Of a stretch of 64,000 nucleotides of DNA, positions 55,485 to 64,000 are shown piece after piece. This stretch comes from Collybiopsis luxurians FD-317 M1. Its lineage: Eukaryota; Basidiomycota; Agaricomycetes; Agaricales; Omphalotaceae. The translations under genes and the position numbers were made by a program. Below the pieces are notes generated by a model. The model was not told the DNA's origin. It searched no databases and saw only the letters and a program-made list of their open reading frames with translations. Position 1 is the stretch's first letter, and every line of letters begins with the position of its first letter. The stretch covers positions 1,318,831-1,382,830 of the forward strand of contig KN834754.1 in the NCBI GenBank assembly GCA_000827265.1, written 5' to 3'.

Positions 55485-56715
55485 TCAAAGCTTCGCAGGA
55501 AGCTTTGTGGGATTTTTCCACACCGGCGACCGTTTCTGAAGGAAATCCTATTCAACGGTCATGATGGGAAATGCAACTGGTCAACTGACCTCTGTAAAAG
55601 CCTTTAAACCCTCCTAAATAGACGACAAGCCAGATGAGTCCCAAAAAGCAAATACAATAAGACTTTGCTCACTTTGATATTCTCACCCTGGTACACTCGT
55701 GTACTCTCTGGGCTGTGGGTGTGCTTTATGAAAGACTCTTCCGTGTTGTATTGCTGCGCCAGAAGAAGACCATGCTTGGTGCATTGTACTGCATCAGGTG
55801 AATTGGCAACAATGGATTCGGCGACGCGTATGGCTTCCGGGATAACTTGCGACGGAGAAACGACGGTGTTGACACTTTGAAGACTAATGAGCAGAATCCA
55901 CTGGTTGAGGAAGGAACGATGACTTACAATCCGAATCGCTTGTGAGCATCCTCGGCGGTGATAACTTTTCCAGTTAGCAGCATTTCGGCAGCGAACTTGC
56001 ATATGTATGATGTCATATTGAGAGAGTACTATTCAAGGACGATAATCCCACAACTTACATGGTGACCTGCTATTTGAGCAAGGCGAGGGATACCTAATAC
56101 CAACGCCGTTAGACTCACTTTGATAGACTGGTAAGTATCCACGCACCTCCGGCTCCTGCAACGACGCCTCTTTTTACTTCCGGAAGAGCAAATTTAGCGT
56201 CACTTCCTGCTACTACAATATCGCAGTTGAGAACCATTTCAGTTCCACCGCCGTGTGCGCCACCGTTTACAGCAGCAATAATGGGCTTTGAAAGCTGCCG
56301 TCGAGAGAGCGAACCGAACCCATAGGGATCGGAGGTGGCGCGTTTTTGTTCGTCCCTTTTACCACCTTGTTGTTCCTTGTTCCACCTAAGAGGCATTGAA
56401 GGTTGGGCTTAGAACAAGAAAAGAAGACGCTTACTCCTTGAGGTCAGCTCCTGCGCAGAACAATTTGCCTGCGCCCGTCACAACGACGACCCTAAAGAAC
56501 TCGGTACTAATTCATCTCGGAACAATGACACAAAGGTACCAGAGATCAGGCTCCTCGCTGAACCAATCGAGGACGTTTTTCAAGTCTCTCTGCATCTGCG
56601 GAGTCATGGCGTTGCGAGAGTTGGGCCTGTTCAATGTTAGCAACAAGACATGTTCAGTTGGGAACGACACAATGAGTTGGTCTGAATGAGGAGGGGGAGA
56701 GTGACTGCCTAGCAT
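55485..56715 (-). CDS. enoyl-CoA hydratase/isomerase (crotonase) with PTS1-type C-terminus
   Basis: Eight exons (56715-56540, 56491-56435, 56385-56147, 56093-56059, 55995-55928, 55874-55673, 55613-55590, 55535-55485) join in frame to 283 residues. Crotonase marks: [37 protein letters not shown] (first oxyanion-hole Ala-Gly), [20 protein letters not shown] (second oxyanion Gly) and [16 protein letters not shown]. It ends [10 protein letters not shown]; the terminal AKL is a known peroxisomal targeting tripeptide, so a peroxisomal beta-oxidation or side-chain step is likely. The acidic pair of a classical hydratase cannot be assigned with certainty, so isomerase or other crotonase chemistry is possible. 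The last two exons are tiny (24 and 51 nt) and are duplicated downstream. Confidence 0.9.
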
Positions 56716-56932
56716 GATGGTGGAGGACAACCGCGTTGAGGCGCTGAACCGGGTACGGTAATGATTGACTACCGAACAATTCTATATCAAGTAAACCATT
56801 TTCCAAACGTGAATAGGGAATTTTTGTACAATAGAACAATTACTATTAGTAAATCGAAAAAAACAGTATAAATCAGTAAGCGCTCAGTACTTAGTGTTCA
56901 TCAGCGTCTAATCTCGTGCCCAGCTTGTTTTC

Positions 56933-59332
56933 ATGCCACCACCCGACCTTATCGTCCTCCCAGAGTCTCCCTTTACCCAGCTATTCGATACAAATCATGC
57001 TGCAACTTCCTTCGAACGAGCTCAAATCATTGGGCTCATCGAACGCCCCATGGCCAGGCTCAAAGAACTCAACAACGAAATCATGCGCATCAAAAAGGTC
57101 GCCGAGTTCCTCGTAGCAGAACGATCCACCGTTCATCGCTACATCCGCTCACACCAAGCACTTCTCTCACCCATGCGTGGTCTCCCAGCAGAAATCCTAT
57201 CCGAAATCTTCTTGCACTGTTTGCCACTCGACCGGAATCCTGTCCGCAGTATGCGCGAACCTCCGCTGCTGTTCACAAGGGTGTGCAGGAGATGGCGCGA
57301 TGTGGCGCTGAACACTCCGAGGTTGTGGACACGTATTCACATTTTTATACCCCAGGTACATACTCTACCGAGAGCAGAGCAGAAGCGGATATTCGAGATG
57401 CGCGCGTTAGGTTGGGAGACGTGGTTGAAGCGATCCGGGGCTCTACCGGTATCTATATCGCTCCATGTCAACTGGGACGATAATCCTATGCCCGTTCTCA
57501 TTTCAAATCCATCCGGTGGCGGCGGTGGCACTCTCGGCCTGGCAGGAGGTTTTGCGGCAGCTGATTTTACGCTTTTAGCTGATTTCGCGCAACTTTTGAT
57601 GACTTTTTCTAGGAGATGGAGGAACCTCACTTTACATATCCCGCTTGCGATATTGCAGCTATTGGCATATACATTGAGCGCGGATGATGTACCAGCACTA
57701 GAACAAATCAAGCTCAGCTATCGTCCGCCACTCGAAATCCTCAGTATTACACCTCTGCCTGAAGAAAGAAAATTCTCTCTCTCCCAACTCAGACTACTCG
57801 AAACACCCTCATTGAGGTCGTTGAGCCTCGTCTCCCATCTTGAGAGTCCCTACTCCATGCAGCTTCAGTGGAGCAACCTTACAGACCTCGACCTTCAATC
57901 TCAGTTCTTCCGAGGATCGATAAAGCTCACGGAATGTTTTGGGATCTTGGATAAGGCATGCAAACTCCAGCGGTGCGCAGTCACAGTCGGTCTTTCTTCC
58001 CCGCTCGAGTTCGTCCCTTCATCCTTGGACGCAAGCGGAGCACTCGTACTCCAACCTCCAGAGCCAAACGACCTCTCTCTCTCTCATCTCCTACTTGAAC
58101 TATCCTTAGGCAAGACCATCCATCTTCCCGATCTCCAGTCGTTGGATATCAACTTTATCCTAGTCTCTACCCATCCGCCACCGAACTTCCAACAACTCAA
58201 CGCCCAAGCAATTTTGGTCCTTCCTGACCCACCTCTGCGTCTGAATGACATCAGTTATCTGTACGACCGCATCTTAGCGCCTCGTATACAGGCACTGAGA
58301 TGCAAGATCGGTACGTTGTCATCGGTTTATGGAACCGCTTTGCCGAGCTCGATGAGGTTTGAGAGCGTGCCGTTTTTGAGATTTTTGGAGCGCTGTGCGG
58401 AGGCAGCGGGGACAAGGACAATCACAACGGTTGGAGAAATGGAAATGGGAATGGAGACAGGGAGTGGTAGGTTGCGAACTTTGGAAAAGCTGGATATTAG
58501 TATGCCGCTTACTGATGAGGGACTTATGGAGGCGTTGGAGATGACGCCGGAGTTGAAGAATCTGATTGTGAATGAGTGGCCTGTGAGGGCCGGCACACAG
58601 TTCAGGCGCTCTGAGGCAGCTGGAGGGGGAGGAGGAGGTGGATCTACGGTCGGGAATAACGGTGAGGCAGTAGTGGGAGGAGGTGGGCAGGGACTGGGAA
58701 GGATTTACGAGCCGACGACTGTTTCGGAAGGTTTGTTGGCTTCGCTGACGTGGGTGGGAGCAGGAGCGGGCGAATCGTCATTGTCAGGAAAAGAAGGAGG
58801 GGACGAGGCATCGAGACTGGGTTCCAACGTCAACGTCAGTCCCGATTCTGACTCTGTTCTTCTTCCGCTCTGCCCGAAGCTTGAACAAGTCAAGTTTTCA
58901 AATTGCACCACCAACAGCGGGGGCACTCATAACTGGAATCGCAGCGGCACCGCATTGGAAGCTGCTATTATTCGGTTTGCCGAGAGTCGGGCGCCGGTAA
59001 AGTCGTCTGCTTCGTCTTCGTCGTCGGCACCATCAGCGCCAGTTACTCGATTACAGTCCCTCCAAGTGGTCTTTAATCATGTTTCTGCGTATCCCGACTT
59101 TAACCTCGACCTTAATCAGACTCCCGGAACAGGCGGCAATGGCGATTCTGCTTCGACTGATGCCGATCCTCGTTCTGATCCTGCGGATCCTTCTCTTTTA
59201 GACTACGCTACCTTCAAGAAACGTTTCTCGGCGTTGATACATGATAGAGGGGTGAAGACCAATTGGGTGTATCCCGGGAAGAAGAAGTTGAATGATTCGC
59301 CGTGGGGTGGGTTGCCGCAAGGAGGTGGATAG
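56933..59332 (+). CDS. F-box/LRR-type protein, single exon
   Basis: An uninterrupted frame of 799 residues, unusual here where nearly all genes have introns. An N-terminal helix or short coiled coil (about 41-65, RLKELNNEIMRIKKVAEFLV) precedes an F-box (about 83-135: GLPAEILSEIFLHCLP, CRRWRDVALNTPRLW). This coil-plus-F-box head is typical of the large basidiomycete F-box family. Leucine-rich segments follow (LSQLRLLETPSLRSLSLVSH, WSNLTDLDLQSQFF). Two low-complexity inserts occur: a Gly run near 560 and a Ser run near 690. It probably serves as an SCF ubiquitin ligase adaptor; the substrate is unknown. Confidence 0.9.
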   Translation: MPPPDLIVLPESPFTQLFDTNHAATSFERAQIIGLIERPMARLKELNNEIMRIKKVAEFLVAERSTVHRYIRSHQALLSPMRGLPAEILSEIFLHCLPLDRNPVRSMREPPLLFTRVCRRWRDVALNTPRLWTRIHIFIPQVHTLPRAEQKRIFEMRALGWETWLKRSGALPVSISLHVNWDDNPMPVLISNPSGGGGGTLGLAGGFAAADFTLLADFAQLLMTFSRRWRNLTLHIPLAILQLLAYTLSADDVPALEQIKLSYRPPLEILSITPLPEERKFSLSQLRLLETPSLRSLSLVSHLESPYSMQLQWSNLTDLDLQSQFFRGSIKLTECFGILDKACKLQRCAVTVGLSSPLEFVPSSLDASGALVLQPPEPNDLSLSHLLLELSLGKTIHLPDLQSLDINFILVSTHPPPNFQQLNAQAILVLPDPPLRLNDISYLYDRILAPRIQALRCKIGTLSSVYGTALPSSMRFESVPFLRFLERCAEAAGTRTITTVGEMEMGMETGSGRLRTLEKLDISMPLTDEGLMEALEMTPELKNLIVNEWPVRAGTQFRRSEAAGGGGGGGSTVGNNGEAVVGGGGQGLGRIYEPTTVSEGLLASLTWVGAGAGESSLSGKEGGDEASRLGSNVNVSPDSDSVLLPLCPKLEQVKFSNCTTNSGGTHNWNRSGTALEAAIIRFAESRAPVKSSASSSSSAPSAPVTRLQSLQVVFNHVSAYPDFNLDLNQTPGTGGNGDSASTDADPRSDPADPSLLDYATFKKRFSALIHDRGVKTNWVYPGKKKLNDSPWGGLPQGGG

Positions 59333-59909
59333 GTACAGGTACTGAGGGAAGGTCAATTATACATGTATAGTTTTTGAGTTCATGTCATCCTCTTGGCTTG
59401 CAGTTTTTGTATCGATTATCACTACGGTTTTGTATATTCTTGGAATCAATTGTATTGGACATTATCTAAACTTGGGTACTGAATTCTTCTGCGGTGGGAA
59501 AATTGGACGGACGGACGCCAGGCGATTCGGATGTACTAGTACGTACAGTACATCCTCTCTCCCACCACCCTCCCATCGTCGGTGTCCGGAGGTCTCCTCA
59601 TTGCCTGTTCTCTCCTATCCTAGTACATTCTACATGTTAAATTCGGCCGTGGAGGATGTACAAGCCCCTGCTTCATGATTTGGTATGACGATGTACCGAC
59701 TCATATCACGACACCCAGGTCTTCCTATTTCGAGCAATAGAGGTCGCATGCCAGGAACTTCTTTTTTTAATTCGTAGCGGCGGCGGCAGCTATAAATATA
59801 AAAATGGCTCAAAGCAGGTGGCCATTCGAGGGAAGCTTTTTTGACTGCCTGCCCTCCACACTCCATCCACTGCGCCTCAGTAATCCAGCTTTCCTCCTTT
59901 GAGCTTAAA
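59333..59909. other. intergenic, no supported gene
   Basis: 577 bp. A 98-codon plus-strand frame at 59382-59678 begins with a hydrophobic run but has no other support. Confidence 0.45.
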
Positions 59910-60854
59910 ATGCCACTATTGTTACCTCGAGAATCAGATGCCGACTCTATCACTGCTCCAACGCTGATTACATCCTTTACGAGTCCCACGCCTCCGAGTT
60001 TCACACTCCCAACACCGAGTCCATCGTCATCATCGTCGGCTTCATCTTCATCAACAGACAGCGCTAGCGAAAATCTAGATAGCACATCCCAATCGTTCAC
60101 CAAAGTCAGTATCACTACCTTCCCATCGCTGCGTTATGTACAATCGGTTTTTGATTGATGCGTAAAAAAAACAAATCCGATTGAAACTTTGCACAGAACG
60201 TGTTGCAATGGCTTATTGTGGGTCTGGCAATTTTGGTGTTGGCTTCTGTTATACGTGGTCGGTGAGTTCTTCCTCGATATTAACCCCTTCACGCACTCAC
60301 TCACTCACTCGTACTCGTATAGACTTAACACTCTCAGACGGAACGGATTACCATTAACATCGTTCTTTTCAATCCACAACCCGGATCGCGACAGGAGAAG
60401 AAGAGTCGGCAGCTCATATCCACGAAGAAATGTTGTTTCAAGATACGGAAACAGACCATTTACATCCACGTACAGCAGCTCCCTAACACCTTACGACCTC
60501 GCAAACGTCCCGCTTGCATATAACCCCTTTGCTTCCGCCATGTATTACGACCCCACCCATTCGCCGAGCCGCAGCCATAATTCAAATCACAATAACACGC
60601 ATACGCGGACGACGACGCGTGCAGCGGACATTGGTCAAGGTGGGAGACGGCAAGGTGGAGGTCCGAGCGATTACGATGGGGAGGTAGGAGATAAGGATGA
60701 GCTTCCGGCGTACGATAAGTATGGCGGACCTCCTGGGTATATTGACTCTTTGCACTTGCCTGTGCTGCACTCTGCGAGTCAGAGTTCGCAAGAGCGGGAA
60801 CAGGAACGGGATAGGGAGCCTGCCCCGGGGTATAGTCCAGAAGAAAGGCACTAG
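59910..60854 (+). CDS. Ser/Thr-rich single-pass membrane protein with PY-like motifs
   Basis: Three exons (59910-60104, 60197-60261, 60323-60854) give 263 residues. A 65-residue Ser/Thr/Pro-rich N-terminal part contains runs of serine and threonine and would be O-glycosylated if outside. One membrane helix (VLQWLIVGLAILVLASVI) is closed by RGRL, so N-out/C-in is inferred. The cytoplasmic tail is Arg-, Asn/His-, then acidic-rich and holds ELPAYDKYGGPPGYID; PPGY and LPAY resemble PY motifs that bind Nedd4/Rsp5-type WW domains. No classical signal peptide is visible. The second exon codes almost exactly the helix. No named family is recognised. Confidence 0.7.
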
Positions 60855-61243
60855 AAGAGGGGATGATACTACATACATTTCGTCTCTCCTCCTTTTGTTC
60901 TCTTAGTGCGTACTGTCAGTGTAATGCTTTAATCTCTGCGATTTGATACGATTGAGATGACCAAAAAACAGTTCAAACACATGCGCAGCAGATACTGGCC
61001 AAGGTGAAAAACAAGAATGAACTTTCGGCGTATGTCAACTAAGGCAGTTCTCCTGACTCTGCTTGGGCTATATTCCGCAGGTCAGCAGGAGCGGGAATAT
61101 GCGTAGTGATATTACAGACTGGCATAGACAAGATGCATGATACTTCTCATCGTCCCCCTATATTGCTTTCAGGCGTGGATATGAATGAGGTTCACACAGG
61201 AAGAATGATTTCAACACTATATATAAAATTATACGAGATATGG
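60855..61243. other. convergent intergenic region
   Basis: 389 bp between the membrane-protein gene and the F-box pseudogene, whose 3' ends face each other. Nothing recognised. Confidence 0.45.
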
Positions 61244-62640
61244 TCAATACGGGTAACAGCCATCAATACGAAACCCCTGAGCTCTATAAGCGCCAATACG
61301 CTGAACGAAATTTTCGCCAAAATTCTCTTTCGCAAAGCGGATCGTATAGTTATGCCGAATGTGAATATGTCCCAATCTAGCGATGGGTTTTAAGACGGGT
61401 CCAAGCTTCCACCGAAACTCGATCAAGTCAGGCAAGCTTCTCATCTGAACATTGTTCCTCTGGTCGTACAAGGATAATTCGAGATATGTCAATTCCGGCA
61501 AAAGGGTGGGACTCCCTCCCTGTACCGGAGTGCCTTCGATAAAATTCCAATATCAGGGTGTCGCGTGCTGAAGCTTAAGGAAGTCACGTTAGTGAACCGT
61601 GCCAGCCTGAGGGAAATCGAGGGACTAAGGTCACCGTGAGGTTTGAATGCGACCTCACGGAGACCAAGTCGGCGTATTGGAGAATTTGAATGATTTTGGA
61701 AATCAACTAAGAAGTGGTTTGAAGTATATGGACGAACTGCGGTATTCGAGGTGAATACTTCGAGAGAAGGAGCTCTTAAACCTAGGAACAAGACCCCCAC
61801 ATATGATGCTCGTGGGTAACGATCACCGGGTAGAAGAAACACATTTAGTGTTCGAAGAGAAGGAAGCGTTATATCCTTGGGAGTGTGCCGGCTATCTATT
61901 TCCAACCCTGTTGAGCAAGAGTGCACTCAACGAAGCCGGGAAAGCCGGATAGCATGTCCTGCAATGCCACTTCTGCCACCGGATCCATATCTCTCGGGTA
62001 GAAAAAAATCAAAGTTTGGAGCTGTTTTAACGGTGGGAAAACAAACAGGCGGTAGAGTCCTCATCAACAAAATAATTCGAGTGTTTTAACTTGGTCAACG
62101 CCGGTAATGTGAGGGATTATCGATACGTTTATAAGATCCTCTAGGTTGAGTTCCAAATGCTCGATTGAGTTGACGTTGGGTAAAATATTACGGAGGAAAG
62201 CGAATACGGGACAACAGCTTGCGAGAGTCAATGTCAAAAATTTTGCTCGGGAGACAAAAGGCACAAAGATTTGGAGGTTGTTATGCAAGCCATTCGGATC
62301 CTGGGGCAGGGAAGCATCGCGGCTGTCGACATCTGCTTTATACATAATCTTGAGGTTCAGCGGTAATTTACCACTATGCTGTAACCATTCCTCTATGAGG
62401 CGATTACGATTACCATTATGAACAGATAAATTGAGTTTTGTCCATAATTTTAGAGTGTCAAGAGCGACGCGTCTCCACCGCAGACAGACGTGAAGGAGGC
62501 AGAGTGGAGTATATCTAAACCTCCGCCCTGAGTCATCCTCGTGGTCCAAAGCGACAAATTGGTGGAAAATTTCGGAGAGCATCTCTGGCGGCAGGCGGCA
62601 GATACTAAGATAGGAGCCAAAATTTGGGCCCAACCATCTG
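61244..62640 (-). pseudogene. F-box/LRR pseudogene with frameshifts
   Basis: The coding parts run 62633-62064 (F-box: CRLPPEMLSEIFHQFVALD, CLRWRRVALDTLKLWTKL), then about 62060-61905 (VALQDMLSGFPGFVECTL), 61900-61510 (DITLPSLRTLNVFLLPG, LSPSISLRLARFTNVTSL) and 61500-61244 (LPELTYLELSLYDQRNN). Between the last three the reading frame changes twice, near 61905 and 61500, without usable introns. In the F-box frame there is a TGA upstream and no ATG before the domain. A relative at 63396-64000 keeps this region open in one frame, which supports decay here rather than a misread intron. Confidence 0.65.
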
Positions 62641-63395
62641 TGATTCGGCCGGGTTCATGATGTGTCCCGCTCTAAGTTAAGAAATTGATTCAAAAGTTGG
62701 TTGAATAGGCAAAAACCTTCCGTAGCTTCAGTCAAGCACTGAAGCAGTAGTATTTCCAGCAATCTTCTCCCTAGAGACCCTGACACAGGAGCAGATATGC
62801 CACGTGACCTCATAGATCATTCCGCAAAAGACCAATTCCGCAAATCCCGAGGACCCCCTAGCGTGAGAATTTTGAGCCTTCAGTAAATCGTTGCTCTTAC
62901 CCCAAGCTCTAACTTGATCCACCTAAATTTTAGCCAGAATACCTTATGTTGACTGTAACTAGAGTCTATGTTAAAAATTTTTCAAAATGTTTGACAGGAA
63001 CTGAGAAACGACAGACCATGGCCAATGAGCCGTCTCAAGCACGTGTAAAGCCACGTTTTGTCTGATTCTCAATTGCGAATCCGCTACAGAGTTTACAAAA
63101 AAATTGAGCCGATATTTCGATTGCATTCCACCAAAAATGAAGGTGTCTACTAATTACTCTAAGGAAAATTCCTACTTTTGAGCTCAGTATTGATATTTTC
63201 AACGAAGCGCTCAAGCGGCGGTCCGGGAGGGGGTTGATATCCGGGATTTTTCCCTTGCTAAGCGCTAAGCCACAGTCGAGCGCCAATTGATGAATAGTGA
63301 TGAACAGATATACGAATGGTTGGAACTTGTAACTACTTATGTCAGTGCTGGTAACAGGTGCAGTTGATCCTCTTCAACCTCGTACCCAAGCGCAT
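62641..63395. other. intergenic between two F-box relatives
   Basis: 755 bp. Minus-strand frames at 62728-62922 and 63035-63286 have no recognisable feature. An upstream ATG at about 62659 (ATGAACCCGGCC) leads into a different frame from the pseudogene's F-box. Confidence 0.45.
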
Positions 63396-64000
63396 CTAAC
63401 AAAATAGCAACATCAAGCTTGCACCCAGATCCCGATGTAGCTCAAGGATGTCATACTTGCGAATGGTGACAAAATCACAGAAGGCGTGAAGTGTGGATAC
63501 GAGATACCGTGGAGGTTGAGCCGATGAATCGGAGGGTTTGAACGGCGTTGGAATAACACGAAAGAGATGATTGCAGCTGTTGGGAGATTTCGTCGCCGAG
63601 TTTCGATACGCAATGTATATACTACCTGGAGAGAAGGGGGCCGGAGCTATCAAACTGAGAGAACACGAGGCCAGCATACCTGCCGGTAGGGAGCCATCGT
63701 GGGCAAAGTGAACTTCCAGAGTCTGAAGAGAAGGAAGGGTTATATATTTGATTGTGAGGTTATTCATGTCCACTGGCACTGCGGGAGGACATCTAAGTTT
63801 GTACTCGATGAGGTTAGGAAATTTGGATAACATGTCCTGCAATGCCTCCTCATCTACCAGGGCATCTGCATTGTTTTCGAGCGAAAATGATTGAAGCTGT
63901 TTCGACAACGGGAAGGCGAGCCAGCTGGGGAGGTATCTTGAATCAAAGATAAGCGTCAAATTTTTCAAGTTGGCTGATGCCAAAAATATGAAGGGCTCAC
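63396..64000 (-). CDS. F-box/LRR family protein, C-terminal part only
   Basis: An open frame runs from the right edge to a stop at 63396. It is leucine-rich: LKNLTLIFDSRYLPSWL, PLSKQLQSFSLENNADALVD, EEALQDMLSKFPNLIEYKL, TIKYITLPSLQTLEVHF. The last segments align with the pseudogene at 61244-62640 (ALQDMLSGFPGFVE and ITLPSLRTLNVF), so the two are tandem relatives. The F-box head and start codon lie outside the window. The final LGASLMLLFC may be an intron read-through rather than the true C-terminus. Confidence 0.65.
   Translation of the reverse strand, partial: EPFIFLASANLKNLTLIFDSRYLPSWLAFPLSKQLQSFSLENNADALVDEEALQDMLSKFPNLIEYKLRCPPAVPVDMNNLTIKYITLPSLQTLEVHFAHDGSLPAGMLASCSLSLIAPAPFSPGSIYIAYRNSATKSPNSCNHLFRVIPTPFKPSDSSAQPPRYLVSTLHAFCDFVTIRKYDILELHRDLGASLMLLFC

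Overview
The window looks like a piece of an Agaricomycete (mushroom-forming basidiomycete) genome. Genes are dense and carry many short introns (about 45-60 bp, GT-AG). Several protein types are typical of that group: F-box/LRR proteins, small secreted Cys proteins, Cys-rich GPI-type proteins and single-pass surface proteins. A run of N (11101-12054) is an assembly gap. Exon coordinates were joined by eye and checked for reading frame, without transcript data.

Left third (1-15.1 kb) is accessory and repeat-rich. It holds a small secreted Cys protein gene with two broken paralogs (14.0-14.9 kb). It also holds an intact single-pass surface protein gene (2174-3891) and a decayed duplicate of it stretched from about 1.7 to 7 kb by three nested DNA-transposon insertions. 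Each insertion has readable terminal inverted repeats and/or target duplications. A 233-bp TA-flanked MITE sits between the two copies. The decayed copy shows CpG to TpG/CpA changes, as expected of methylated repeat DNA.

Middle (15.2-43.9 kb) is mostly housekeeping: a four-helix membrane protein, ribosomal protein uL14 (RPL23), an F-box protein, a large RecB-type Fe-S nuclease fused to an SF1 helicase, a TRK potassium transporter, eIF4G, an isocitrate-lyase/PEP-mutase family enzyme, an ABC-F ATPase, an unrecognised gene with an in-frame stop, and a TMEM70-like mitochondrial protein. Three of these (uL14, eIF4G, ABC-F) serve translation.

Right part (44.2-64 kb) has a tandem array of four secreted Cys-rich, probably GPI-anchored proteins, one of which has lost its whole ectodomain. 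After it come a peroxisomal-type enoyl-CoA hydratase whose 3' exons are repeated downstream, an F-box/LRR gene, a Ser-rich single-pass membrane protein, an F-box pseudogene and a second F-box paralog cut by the window edge.

The strongest candidate for an under-described system is the gene at 21560-26278. It combines a Cas4/AddB-like four-cysteine RecB nuclease, a SAP-like segment and a complete UPF1/DNA2-like helicase in one polypeptide.
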